Assembly (NCBI RefSeq): GCF_000283155.1
Contig: NW_004454195.1
Span: forward strand, 4,991,599 to 5,055,598
DNA length: 64,000 bases
Source of the DNA: Ceratotherium simum simum
Lineage: Eukaryota; Chordata; Mammalia; Perissodactyla; Rhinocerotidae
Direction of reading: 5' to 3'
In this document: piece after piece, positions 26,546 to 38,601 of the stretch
Layout: each line of letters starts with the position of its first letter
Position numbering within the stretch: the first letter of the stretch is position 1
Program-made: the position numbers and the translations under genes
Notes under the pieces: model-generated
Databases searched by the model: none
The model's input: the letters and a program-made list of their open reading frames with translations, nothing else
What the model was told of the DNA's origin: nothing

Positions 26546-26908
26546 TTTATTTATTTATTTATTTATTTAATTTATTTTTTGTGAGGAAGATCAGCCTTGA
26601 GCTAACATCNNNNNNNNNNNNNNNNNNNNNNNNNNNNNNNNNNNNNNNNNNNNNNNNNNNNNNNNNNNNNNNNNNNNNNNNNNNNNNNNNNNNNNNNNNN
26701 NNNNNNNNNCTTCTCCTTTTTTTTTTTTTTTACCCCAAAGCCCCAGTAGATAGTTGTATGTCATAGTTGCACATCCTTCTAGTTGCTGTGTGTGGGACGC
26801 GGCCTCAGCATGGCCGGAGAAGTGGTGCATCGGTGCGCGCCCGGAATCCGAACCCGGGCCGTCAGCAGCGGAGTGCGCACACTTAACCGCTAAGCCACAG
26901 GGCCGGCC
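26546..26908 (-). mobile_element. ERE SINE, long form, containing an assembly gap
   Basis: Reverse-strand ERE: a TTTA-rich tail, a gctaacatc tail unit, the gap, then ccccaaagccccagtagata, tgcacatccttctagttgct and a well-preserved head ending agggccggccc. It has an exact 16-bp duplication, cttcaactgcatttta, at 26530-26545 and 26909-26924. Confidence 0.92.
26610..26709. other. Assembly gap (100 N)
   Basis: One hundred unknown bases inside an ERE; by comparison with the ERE at 27776 the missing bases are probably tail units. Open frames drawn across it are artefacts. Confidence 0.95.
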
Positions 26909-27172
26909 CTTCAACTGCATTTTAAAAAATCCATTATCTCACATGTTTTCCTGTAAACTACTCAATTCCTAAGTAAAGGTATAAATAAATAAATTCTTTT
27001 AATACGTTAAAAATACACAGGCTCGTATCACCCATCAAACTGTTATATACTTTGTCCGAGGAAAGAAAACTGCTTCTAATGTTTATACTTTTATTAACTC
27101 ATCTCTAAAGTTAATCTTCATCTCATAATAGTGAAGTACAACCTAGCAGATATAAACATAAGAAAATATGTA

Positions 27173-27382
27173 CAGTCACGTACTGCATAATGATGTTTCA
27201 GTCAATGATGAACTGCATATACGATGGGGGTCCCACAAGATTAGTACCACGTAGCCTAGGTGTGTAGTAGGCTGTACCATCTAGGTTTGTCTAAGTACAC
27301 TCTATGATGTTTTCACACCGACGAAATCACCTAACGACGCATTTCTTAGAATGTATCCCTGTTGTTAATCGATGCATGACTG
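27173..27382. mobile_element. Tigger-like (Tc1/mariner) miniature element
   Basis: The ends cagtcacgtactgcataatg and gatgcatgactg are imperfect inverted repeats flanked by TA on both sides (27171-27172 and 27383-27384). The interior retains many CpGs (cacaccgacgaaatcaccta). The family name is inferred from the TA duplication and the CAGTCA end. Confidence 0.65.
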
Positions 27383-27563
27383 TATATCTTAGTATGTTCT
27401 TTGCTAAAACATAACTAAGTCTTGTCATTTTACTATCTCTATTACATATTTATTTACAAATCAATATAAAAGGAAATGCCACACACTAAAATTCACGAAA
27501 CATTCTTCAACTGAGGACAGTTTCCCCTCATTTGAGACATTATGTAAATCAAACAAAAACAAT

Positions 27564-27584
27564 TGTTTTCCTTTCCTTTCCTTT
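27564..27584 (+). repeat. TTTCC pentanucleotide run
   Basis: Short run of ttttcc and tttcc units. Confidence 0.6.
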
Positions 27585-27775
27585 CTCATGTCACACCATG
27601 CGAGTAACTAACGTACCCCCTTAAAGTGAATAACACTAGAAAATGATGAAAGGGCCATGATGGATTTGCTCCCATTTTGCCGTGGAAAAGCTAAATCGAT
27701 ATGATCTATGGTAAATAAAAATATCTTGTGCCATTCTGTTTATTGTTTCCATTGGTGAAAATTCGCACTCTGTTT

Positions 27776-28067
27776 CTTTTTTTTTGGTGAGGAAGATCAG
27801 CCCTGAGCTAACATCCACGCCAATCCTCCTCTTTTTGCTGAGGAAGACCGGCCACAAGCTAACATCTATTGCCAATCCTCCTCCTTTTTTTCTCTTTTTC
27901 TCCCCAAAGCCCCAGTAGATAGTTGTATGTCATAGTTGCACATCCTTCTAGTTGCTGTATGTGGGATGCCACCTCAGCATGGCCAGACAAGTGGTGTATT
28001 GGGGCGTGCCCGGGCTGCCAGTAGCAGAGCGCGTGCACTTAACCGCTAAGCCACGCGGCCGGTCCCA
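27776..28067 (-). mobile_element. ERE SINE, long form
   Basis: Full reverse-strand ERE with both tail motifs: two gctaacatc units, then the block ccccagtagatagttgtatg / gcacatccttctagttgctg, then the head ending acgcggccggtccc. Exact 12-bp duplication cgcactctgttt (27764-27775 and 28068-28079). A few head bases are deleted around 28010. Confidence 0.93.
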
Positions 28068-30434
28068 CGCACTCTGTTTTAAGATAAATGAAAACTAAAC
28101 TAGAAAGTAAAAGAAAAATCAGGGAAACTTTAGCAGACATTCTCTAGAAGACAACGTTCTAGTCATTAGAAAATGGAATGATCTATAACTGAGAAGCAAA
28201 TCATTTAAATGATTTGGAGACTTCTAAAATTACAACAAGAAAGAGACTAGGGTATGAAGTTTGATAAGGGTATGGAAGAAGAAAATCACTTCACTTATGT
28301 ACTTAAAGGGCTTGAGCTTTCTGGCTTTCCATACCAAAAACTAATTTACAGAAAGAACACAAAGGCAATCCATATCAAAACACTGCCCTCAAAGTTTCCT
28401 GAGACTCAGAGCCAGGTACTAAAAGGAGGGTGTGAGGTTACAGTCACCTTGGATCACCCTTTCCAGCTCAGTGCCTCACAGCACCTCACCACTAATTTAA
28501 GGTAACCTTTCATTGGACCTACTGAAGCAAACATACCCATATCTGGGCTTTAAACCACTTCAGAGTAAATAAATTTAAACTGGTATCCACGGGGTAACAA
28601 GTTTCCATTTGTGTGTGTGTCTAAATTTTAAATTGCTGCTATTTATTTTCAAAGGCTAATGGTAGAAAAAAATTGAATTAAGAATTGAGAAACACTAACC
28701 TTCAAACTTAAAAAAAAAAAACCTCACATTAAACAAACTGCTAATGTTTTGCTCATATTTATCCTCATGCTTTCAACCTTAGATCACTCTTCCAAACCAG
28801 TGTTTAACCTGAATGATCTAATCAAGAGGTAACAAGGATGATTAATGCTGATGCAATGTAATTCCTGCCCTGCCCTAGACTAAAATACACTAGACAGATG
28901 AGTTCCCTACGAAACTCATGAAGTGCTATACAGATGTGGAGTACGATAACGTGAATACTAAAACATTTCTTATTAAACATCACCAACAAAAGTTAGAAAT
29001 AAACAGAAATTATACAAAGCACACAGTATATTGGCAGCCTGAGGGAACAGGCATGTGGCTAGATAACCAGTGATGGGCATGAGTGGTATGAAGAATCTGA
29101 AGCCCAAGCACAGCAAAAGTCATAAAGAGTGTCACAGCCAGGCTGTGGAGGCTGCAGTGATCAGGAGGGGGAACGTGGCCAGAGGGGTCATCCCCTCCCC
29201 TCCTCACACACACAAAAGAAGCACAGTTTACTGGTAAGGGTTTATAGCTAAGCCAGCTGACCAAACCAGTGTCAGGTCGAAACATGAGTCAAGCTCTCTT
29301 GACAACTTAAATCAACAGTTTGGGTGCAGTCAACCCGCCACTTACCCGAGTTCCCGCCACAATCTATTGTTTAGAATTAACTGAAACAGATTACATCTCC
29401 CAGGACTCTGGGCAGCAGCCAGGCCATGAGAGCCTTAAAGATAATTTATGCCCTGTCAATAATGCTCAAAATTAACTCTGGCACTAGGAGTGAACCTGTG
29501 GAACAACTCTGGACAATATTTTTATGTATTTATTTTTGAACAAATAGTGGAACAAGACAATGTTTTGTACTATCCAAAGATGAGAGAACTAATTCTGATT
29601 TTAAATGCAACTCAGTTTCATTACCTGGGGACCTAGAAAAGGGGGGGCAGTGCTGGGAGTCAGTACCATTCCACATACTGGTAGTTTTTCTAAAATGTAT
29701 TGGTGGGTCCATTATAAAAACATACAACTTCTGCTCAAGGGCAACAGACACTGAAATTTCTTCCTGAACAAAAATGTTTTGTATATTGGCCCTTCAGAGT
29801 TCCTAACCTATTCTGTTATTTCTTATTTTCCTTTAAGATATTAAAGACCCCAGCCAAATGCAAGTTTTATTTAGGAAAGAAGTTTCCAGGCATTATCAAC
29901 CAACGCTACTTCAAAAGGAATGACCTCATACAAAATTAACCACCAGTAACACGGACGTGGGGTATTCCAGGAAAGCAAACGTTTACACGGAAGAGGAAAC
30001 ACTGAAGGAGGACTGGCACTACTGGGAGCTGAATTAGGGTGTGGATTGACGAAAGGAAGAAAGATCTAGAAATGTTGATGAGAACTATAGTCCTGAAAAA
30101 AATGTCTAATTTCAACTCTGATGACCCCAATTGATGGCATCATTCTCAGAGACATTAGTGGGCCTTGATTAACATGTAACTGTTGCATACTCACCCTGCT
30201 TACTCAATCTTTTGGATGAGTTCTGCTAACTAAACTATACTTTTAACCTAAAGGGACATTTTATAATAATGTGTAGAAAGAAAATAAATAGAAAAAATAT
30301 TTTCAATGTGTTTTTCTTCCTCCCTGATTTTCTGTGTATTTTAGATTAAATAGGCCATGTGCATTGGCTTCCACCTATCATGTATCAAATTTTTTTCTTT
30401 ATTTTTTAGGTTATCAGTTAATGACTGTGTTCTG

Positions 30435-30460
30435 TGTTGTTGTTGTTGTTATTATTATTA
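30435..30460 (+). repeat. GTT/ATT trinucleotide run
   Basis: Five gtt units passing into att units, just 5' of a MIR. Confidence 0.8.
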
Positions 30461-30479
30461 GGGGAAAAAAGTAGCAGCA

Positions 30480-30715
30480 ATCATTTAATGAGTGCTTCCC
30501 AAGCATTGTCCTAAGCTGATCTTAATGTAAATTATCTCATTTAATTCTCACAACCACCTTAAAGAAAGGGTATTATTATCCTCATTTTACAGATAAGAAA
30601 ATCAAGGTCAGGGTGGTTAAGTAACTTGGTCAATATCACAAAGATAGACAGGATTTAAACCTAGTTTATCTGACCCTACACCTGTGCTCTCAATTACTGG
30701 GCTAAATTAAACTCT
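30480..30715 (-). repeat. MIR SINE
   Basis: Contains ttatctcatttaattctcac, tattatcctcattttacaga, ggttaagtaacttggtcaat and aggatttaaacctagt in reverse-MIR order. Confidence 0.9.
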
Positions 30716-30844
30716 CCATCATCAATATTCTGATTTTGATTACTCCCACACAAAAGTTCTTGCTTGGAAGAAAATTATGACAGCACCTCAGTTGAATAGC
30801 TCTACCAAAGTGGCTGGGTTCATAAGACCCTTAAGTTTGGCATT

Positions 30845-30888
30845 CTTTTTCTTTCTCCTTTCTCTCTTCTTCTGTTTTTTTTTTTTTA
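30845..30888 (+). repeat. Polypyrimidine tract
   Basis: Continuous C/T run (ctttctcctttctctcttct, then T-rich) of about 44 bases on the plus strand. Confidence 0.7.
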
Positions 30889-33744
30889 CATCATAGGACC
30901 TGTGAATCTGCTAGAATTCCTTTCTGTCAAAAACAGAAAAAATTAGTTGAAGATATGGGGCTATCTCCAACAGATCAATTTATATAATTCTAACATTTTG
31001 AGAGAAGCAACTTACATATTTCTGTCTGACATTTTGAGAGAACGAGCCTTTTACGGCAGCCAGGTGGTGCCAAGGAAAATCGGAGACTGACCTGGCCATT
31101 AAATATATGGGAAATAGAAAAAAAAAACTAACTTCTCTGGGCTTTGGTTGAAAATGAGGGTGGACAGACTATGATTTCTAAGCTGCCTTCTAATTTCCAT
31201 GTGTTCATGATCACATTAAACTGGCAAAAAACACATATCTCTTAATTTTTTTTTCCTTTTTATGGAGGAAAAAGTGAAAGAAAAAGAGAAGAGAAAGAAA
31301 CACTTGTGTCTAACAAGGTTAGTACTACAGCTTCTAAAACTTCTAAACAATATCATTTAGAATATTGGTGTTAGAGAAGCATTTTTACTTTGGAGATAAA
31401 ATATTTATTGGATAAAAAAGGAAAAAACAAATGAGATAATGGCCACTGCATAAATACAATGCTTTGAAGGAGATAAAAATTAAGCTAGAGCAACTTTTAA
31501 GATTCTTTCTCAATGCTAATTGAAACAAGTAAATTAAATGTCCATATTGTTATTTAGCATCTCCTAGTGGCCTGCTGGCATATGAAACATTTTGAAGGAT
31601 GGGCTTAAATAGGTTATATTTCACCTACTGCTGTATGGATGATGATTCCTATGTACATCCAATTAACTAAGAAAAATTTAAAAAAAGATCATTGTAATGC
31701 ACACTGTATAAGACAGCAGTTAATCATTCACAACAGCAGAACCACAGGCTACGGCTACAACGGAGTGACTTCTAAGGCTTTTAGCGAAGGCGTTATTTAA
31801 ATTTCAGATATCTAATCATAGCCTAATTCACTAATATTTATGCTAACTAGCCTCCAGTCTATTTTTTAATGCAAAACAAAACTTCTTTAGGAACTCTAAT
31901 TCTATATGCAGGACCTGACACAGCAGTAGAAAGAATACCACATGGGATCTTACTTAGGAAGAAAATGTATGCAGTGTTGTAACAAATGGGCACCTGTAGA
32001 AATAGCTTTTCTTAAAAATCAGAGAAAGAGAGAAAATATGAATAACTCAATGACGAGGACAATAGAAACCAATTAGTTAAAAAAAAAAACCTAACAAATC
32101 AGGCATATGACAGATGACAAAGCAAAAGAGATACAATAAGGTAGGCTAGGTATAACCTCCCTTTTGCCACTAAACGAACAAATCTAGTTTATAAGTGGAT
32201 ATAACTATATTAAATACCTGTGAGGGAAAGTACAACAAAAGTCCACTTCCTACCTTAACAAAGAAAAACTTCACCATGCTAAGTAATAACAAGTATTGAC
32301 TGAAAACAGAATAACAATGTACAAACTTACAGTATTCAATTTTAGGCTATTAAAGGTTTGCTTACCCTAAGAGGTACAACTTTACCAAAAGCACCCAATG
32401 TCATAATATTTGCAAAAGGGTAGACAATCCTTCCATTTTATATTTAAATATAACTTCTATTACTTGGAAGCTTATTCTAATACCTAATAACATATGGGGA
32501 CTTCATTTTTATAAGAATGCATTCCATTAAGGTGACATGAAATAGACATCAGCAAAAATTGCAACATATAATACAAATTTAATATACTTTGAAGATAAAC
32601 TTTGGTTTTAGCACTGTTTTAGGTGATTAGCACCAAATTAGTTCACTCGGAATCAACTTCTCTTTTTCTCAGCAGCTCTTACAGCAAAAAACAGAAATAC
32701 GAAAGCCTGTCCTGAAACATACAGTGTGGACCAAACAGAGCCTTTCTACATAAACTTGACTACAGTATTAGACTTATTTCCCTTGGCTTGATATTATTTC
32801 TAGAAAAATAGTTTTGAGCTCTAGGTTTAGTTGTCTAAATAAGAACTACTATTTATCCATACCTTTCTTAAGAGGTGAATATTCTACCAATTTGTTTGAA
32901 GAAGGTGTAAATTCACTCTGCCCTTCTGCTGGTGCACCAAATACTGCAATGGCTTACCCAAGAGAGATTGTACAGAGAGAGCAAAGACTCCTGTTTGACC
33001 CCTGCTGGCAATCAATTTATGGCCTCAAGCATAGAGCTTGATAGTCTTTGCAATTCTATATTAGCTTTTGTAACTCTTGATATTATTCTTATTCATATAA
33101 ATGTCAAATTGCTATTGGTAACCGAAAAGTGTTTGGAACCTCAGTTTACACCCTTTAAAACATCTCAGAAATGGAGGGATTAAATTAAATTTTATATATT
33201 TTAAATTAAACACCCATGAAAGGGAAATAAGAAGAACAGTTTTTGCTGCTAAACATGCTGTGTGAAGGCTGATCTTTTAAGAAATATAAAATAGCTTGGA
33301 AGAACAAGCTATCTTACAGTAATAATAACGAAATCACTGTCTTTCAGTGAAGAAGGTCAGCAGTGAAGAATCAGACAAACCAGAGCTAGGAAGCCAACTG
33401 ACTTTCCAAGGCTATTTTCTACAGACTACAATTATTTTGCCTTAAAACATGGTGCATGTAAGTGTGCGGCTGCCAAAAATAGGCTGCATCCACTGAACCA
33501 GACCATCGAGATAGTCATTCCTGCCCTCTCTCCGAGTCCTGCTGCATTTAGGTGATGACGCAGTCCTAAGGACCTGAAAGAGCCGCTGCACTGGGTAACA
33601 GGACTTCGGCTCCCTTGACCTAGGACTAGTATCTGCCCAAGCCAGCAAAGCCTTTGCTGTCCTTCCTGTGAGCTTGTTTACAGGATTCTGAAATCTCCAC
33701 ATCCTACAACACAAGTTAGTTCTATGACAACAACCACAGAAATC

Positions 33745-33840
33745 CTTCATTCAACAAAAATGTAATGGCTTTATGTTTTAGGTACTGTAGTAGGTGCTAA
33801 AGATACACACATGAAAAGACTCATGGAGTTATATAGGAGA
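33745..33840 (-). repeat. L2 LINE 3' end
   Basis: The order ttcattcaacaaaaatgtaa, ggtactgtagtaggtgctaa, agatacacacatgaaaag is the reverse-strand L2 3' terminus. Confidence 0.6.
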
Positions 33841-33964
33841 GGGGGGAGTGTCGAGGAAGGAGACACATGCGCAAATACAGAACAATGTGGTAAGTACCAC
33901 AATGCAGATAAACTATAAGGAGATTACAAATGCAAAATACTTTGCACAATCCCTGGCAGCTGAT

Positions 33965-34480
33965 ACAAATCAGTAAGTGGCAGGTGGCATAACTGCTATT
34001 GTTATTGTCCCTCGGAAGGCAATGGGGAGCTATGGAAGAGTTCTGACTAAAGAAACACAAGGTTTGTATTTTAAAAAGGACACTTCTGGCAATGAAGTAA
34101 AGGGTGGATTGGAGGGAGGGAGCCTGCAGTTAAGGAAGGGATTTAGGAGGCAACAATCAATTCTAGAGAACTTCCTTAACAAGGGCATTGACAGTGGGGA
34201 TGAGAAGGCAGACATGAGCTATTTGGAAGACCAAATTCATGGGACCTGGTGGAAGATTAGATCGGGTGGGAGAAAGTGAGAGGGAACTCCAAAGAAACTG
34301 TGTTTCTAATTTGGTTGGATGGATAGTGGGACCTTTTACTAAGATAAAGAGGATGGCAGGAAGAGTCAGCGTGAAAGGTGGGGATTGAGGGCTTAAGGGA
34401 CATCCAAGTGGAGAGTTCTCCTTCAAGAGCCAGTCAGATAGACAGATATGTATGGGGTGGGAGGGAGGGTGGAGGGAAGG
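33965..34480 (+). repeat. Ancient GA-rich mammalian repeat, unassigned
   Basis: Contains ggcaatggggagctatggaa, tgtattttaaaaaggacact, atccaagtggagagttctcc and a GGAGGG-rich end, matching an old dispersed repeat I recognise but cannot name. The 137-codon minus-strand frame across it is incidental to the purine-rich plus strand. Confidence 0.5.
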
Positions 34481-34849
34481 ACTGACTGAGACTGAAATTG
34501 ATTCAAGGAGCACGGGGTTGGCCAACATAAGAGAGAAGCAAAATAAGGATGGAAGACTGCCTGCTGTAGTCCACAATTAGGAATTGAACAAGAACAGTTA
34601 TAATGAAGGAGAGTGAGCAGAAACCAGACTACAGAGTGCAAGGAATGGATGGGAAGTAGGGAAGGTGGAGGCAGCAGCAGGGAAGGTCATAAGGAGGAAT
34701 GAAGGGCAGTGGTAACAGAGGTAAACACAGGCTCAATAGAGGGTTTCTGGAGAACAGAGATAACTGGAAAACAGAAAAGACTAAAAAATAGAAAAGAGTA
34801 AAAGTCATAAGGAGAAAGGTAAGGAAAGGAAAACAATCATAGAATTTTT

Positions 34850-34985
34850 GAGTTAGACTGGAATTTAAAATAATTTAGCTCACCCTTTTTATTTTATAGA
34901 TGAGGAAATCGAGGGAATGCTAAATCACATTCTGCGACTACAGTTAGAAGCAGCAGCAAAAAGATCTGAATTTCCCATTCTAAGA
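34850..34985 (-). repeat. Decayed MIR fragment
   Basis: Contains ttttatagatgaggaaatcg and, further on, aagatctgaatttccc in reverse-MIR order. Confidence 0.45.
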
Positions 34986-35130
34986 AATATTTACTAGTAA
35001 GTGGAATTAGGGTTGCCAATAAACATTTCAAGTTATAATTGCCTCTAATAAGTCACAAAAAATAACACCTTAACAAAGGAGTAATAAATGATCATATCGT
35101 ATCACTCTCTTTAGCTTTAAGGAGTCTTTA

Positions 35131-35393
35131 CTTTTTTTTTTTTTTTTTCTAGGAAAGATTCGCCCTGAGCTAACATCTGCTGCCCATCTTCCTTTCTCTC
35201 TTTTTTTTCCCTCCCCAAAGTCCCAGTACACAGATGTACATTCTAGTTGTAGGTCCTTCTGGTTCTTTATGTGAGCCACACCACAGCATGGCTACTGACA
35301 GACGAGTGGTGTGGCTCCACACCCAGGAAACAAACCCCAATGGCCGAAGCAGAATGCGGCAAACGTGAAAGACTAGGCCATCAGGGCTGGCTC
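35131..35393 (-). mobile_element. ERE SINE, long form, diverged
   Basis: Reverse-strand ERE, more decayed than the others, with T18, gccctgagctaacatctgct, ccccaaagtcccagtacaca and the head ending tcagggctggct. Exact 12-bp duplication aaggagtcttta (35119-35130 and 35394-35405). Confidence 0.9.
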
Positions 35394-35579
35394 AAGGAGT
35401 CTTTAAATTTTTACAAAATTCTTACTTATTCAATCTAAGTTCTCATTTATAAAGATAATTAGCAAAAAGAAAAAATATCTTGAAAAGTTTTAACAAATTT
35501 ACATAGGTAATTAAATATTCCAATACCAAATGTCACCAGGGACAGAAAATACAATTTCTGCATTTTATAGAATAAAGAG

Positions 35580-35745
35580 CAGACTTTGAATTCCAGATCC
35601 ACCACTGATATACCTTTTCTGATCTTCAGTTTCTCAACCTAGAACATAGGAAAAGCACCACGTACTTTGCAGGGTTATTGTGAGAAGTGAAGGAAATTAT
35701 GAATTTAAAGGCACCCAACAGCCATAAAAGGCACTCTACTTAGAG
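35580..35745 (+). repeat. MIR fragment
   Basis: Contains tgatcttcagtttctcaacc, gcagggttattgtgagaagt and gaatttaaaggcacccaaca in plus-strand MIR order. Confidence 0.6.
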
Positions 35746-36034
35746 CAGTGTTTCTTGTACTATCTGTGGTGAATATCCAGTTTTCCCTCCAATTCATTAT
35801 GGACTGATACATTCCTAAAACACAACTAAAGCGAATTACTAAACAACATCATAAATTTGATGGCTTGGGAATGTCAAGTTACTATAAAACTTTCTAAGCA
35901 CTTACTTCTAATTTCAGTAATAACCTTGTTGTACATCAATGACAAAGAGTTTGCCAATGGGCACTGGTGTATGAGCCAATATTTGAGCAGCACTTATTTA
36001 GAGTATAGCACATGTGACAGAATAGCACCATAGT

Positions 36035-36265
36035 GGAAAAGTACTAGCTCTGGTACCAGGCAACTTGAGTTCAAATTTTTCCCCACCACCTACTATCTAC
36101 GTAACTTTAAGCTCTCTGTGTTTTAGTTTCCTTGTCTGTAAAATGTGCATGTCAATAACACCTGTCTCACAGGGTTGTTGTAAGAATTAAATGAGTTTAT
36201 ATATACAAACCAATCTGAATGGTGACTGGGACATTTTAAGTGGTCAATAAATGTTGGTAATTAAT
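36035..36265 (+). repeat. MIR SINE
   Basis: Contains ttgagttcaaatttttcccc, ttagtttccttgtctgtaaa, cagggttgttgtaagaatta and gtggtcaataaatgttggta in plus-strand MIR order. Confidence 0.9.
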
Positions 36266-36905
36266 ATAATTATTATTTGAAGGCAGTGAGTACTAATATA
36301 TATACAAAAAGTCATGACTCAAAGGCAAAAAATTTTTATGCTAATGCTGTTTTTCTGTTTGCATATTTTTGTTGTTTTTTATTTGGGAAAAAAATGGAGA
36401 TTTATTTTAGCCCACAGAAAGGGAAAACTTATCTTTTATGCACAAGAAATATTGCTTTAGAATTCATCAAAATTTAATCAATAGTTTTTTTTAAAGCCTC
36501 CATATACCAAGATTCTTAAAATTCTAAAAAGTTTCCCATCATAATTTGTTTCTTTTATCATTTAAGTAAAATTCAGGGAATTATACTATAAAAGTTTTCA
36601 AGGAGGAATGTGATGTTTTTATAAGTAGAAAAACACTCTTTACAAATTTAATTATATCATGATTCTTGAAAGCACAAATTATTTAAAAAGGAGAAAAAAG
36701 AATGAAACCCAATTAGAACAGTTGATAAGAGTTAGAACAAACTTACAATGAAATAAATTTTTTCAAGAAAAAAACCCCCCCAAAATAATACATTTTTCCA
36801 ATGATACAATTACAAGATTGAATCACAATACATTAGGAAAAAGTATATGAAAAAGAGTCATTATTGGACAGCTGAATTAAAACAGTATTTTCCAAAAGGA
36901 GTTTG

Positions 36906-37188
36906 GGGGCCAGCCCAGTGGTGTAGTGGTTAAGTTCTGTGCGCTCCGCTTCAGTGGCCCAGGTTCGTGGGTTCAGATCCTGAGTGTGGACTACACCATT
37001 CATCAAGCCATGCTGTGGCGGCGTCCCACATTTAAAATAGAGGAAGATTGGCACAGATGTTAGCTCAGGGCCAATCTTTCTCAAGCAAAAAGAGGAAGAT
37101 TGGCAACAGATGTTAGCTCAGGGCCAATCTTCCTCACCAAAAACAAACAAACAAATAAATAAATAAACAAATAAATAAATAAATAAAT
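36906..37188 (+). mobile_element. ERE SINE, A-type, with expanded AAAC/AAAT tail
   Basis: Head ggggccagcccagtggtgta, then two tail units with gttagctcagggccaatctt, then a tail of aaac and aaat tetranucleotides (37138-37188). Exact 8-bp duplication ggagtttg (36898-36905 and 37189-37196). Confidence 0.92.
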
Positions 37189-38111
37189 GGAGTTTGATGC
37201 TTGGTCTTATTTACATGGGTAGACTAAAAACAATTTGCTCTAAATAATAATTAAGGGAAGAGAAATCTGTTCACTTTAAACACTGTTAACAAGAAACCAC
37301 AGATATCATTGACCAAAATAGATTAGTTTATGAGGAGAAAATTCCTGTAAGAATTTAAGACACCTAAAATAAATAAAAGCAAAAGCACACACATGCTTTT
37401 AACCCCACACAAATCAGAGGAAACACTGGGTTGGAAATAAGCTTGTACAAACAAAAGAAAAATGTGATTTTCTTCTCTCCATCTCTTCTGTTCTATAACA
37501 TGAAACTATTTAATATTACTGGCAGAAATCCAACTCCAAGGTACTGGGCATCTTAAACTGGAGATGGTAGTAGAAGAAATATGCTAAGACTTTGCATCTA
37601 TTCTTTCATCTAGTGTGATAGAAGCAGTGGGTGGAAGGATATGCCCTAGATGGTCCAGAGCCACAGGAAGGGACTCACCATGAGACTGAGGCAATTGCTA
37701 CATACATGCTAAAAAAAGGAAACCTAGGACAAGAAAAAAGTGACATAGCACTGATTCTTGTTTGATTTTAGAAGGAAGAAGTAGAAGTTAAATTTCTTTA
37801 AGTCATTCATAAAATGGTGTTTTCTGATAATCACTCAAAATAGACAACTGATAATATGCCAAATATAAGTTTGTGAGGTTGTTTCAGTAGATATAAGTTT
37901 TTTTAAATGAAACCACCATCACCCCTAGCAACAATAAAAAATAAAGAGTATCAACTGGCTCATGTGCAGAACCAGCTATGATACCCAAGAGAAAATAACT
38001 AGATGCTTAGAAGTAGATGCTTAAAATTATGATTACAAATTCAATTCTTTTTAGGGGCAGTTATCAAACTGTAACAAGAACTTTTTAAAAAGTACATGTA
38101 GTGGCAAAGAT

Positions 38112-38601
38112 TATTGGTGGTCCCTCCATATCCATTCCCTCCATTTCCCATAGAAATAGATTTTTATCTAGACACACAGATGTCTGGAAGAAACACTATT
38201 AATTCCAAGCTTCCCTTATAGCTAGGGATGACCATGTTCTAATCAATGAGATACAAGAGGAAGTGTCATGTACAACTTCCAAGAGAGTAACTTTTAAGAT
38301 AGGGAGGGTTACACCCTTCCTTAACTCTTTCTTCTTTTTGCTGGCCGGAATGCAGACTTGATGGATGGATTTTAAGCAGTCACCATGGACCATGACATAG
38401 AAACTCATGCTGAGGGATAGCTGAGCAAGAAGACAGAATCCTGGGTCCTTGCTATTGTGGAGTATCCCACCAGCACAAGATTACTATCTCCTACATTTTT
38501 TTTTTTTTTTTTGAATTTGAGAGAGTAATATGTATCTTACCTAGTCTGAGATATTATTTTATGTTTTTGGTCATTCACAGCCAAAACCAATCCTATCTAA
38601 A
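38112..38601 (+). mobile_element. ERVL/MaLR-like LTR remnant
   Basis: Contains gcttcccttatagctaggga, tgctggccggaatgcagact, catggaccatgacatagaaa and a 3' part with ggtcattcacagccaaaacc. It matches the copy at 39785 in order and orientation. Boundaries are approximate; a T16 run interrupts it at about 38497. Confidence 0.6.

Noticed and set aside
26581..26920. Open frames of 61 and 109 codons across the first N run
   Set aside because: They read through 100 unknown bases inside an ERE and have no meaning as proteins.
33442..33750. 102-codon minus-strand frame with several Cys and Arg
   Set aside because: It has a slightly higher GC content but no recognisable domain or splice signals, and it overlaps no known CDKAL1 segment.
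34163..34576. 137-codon minus-strand frame
   Set aside because: It is the complement of a purine-rich ancient repeat; the Pro/Ser/Leu richness follows from GGA-rich sequence.
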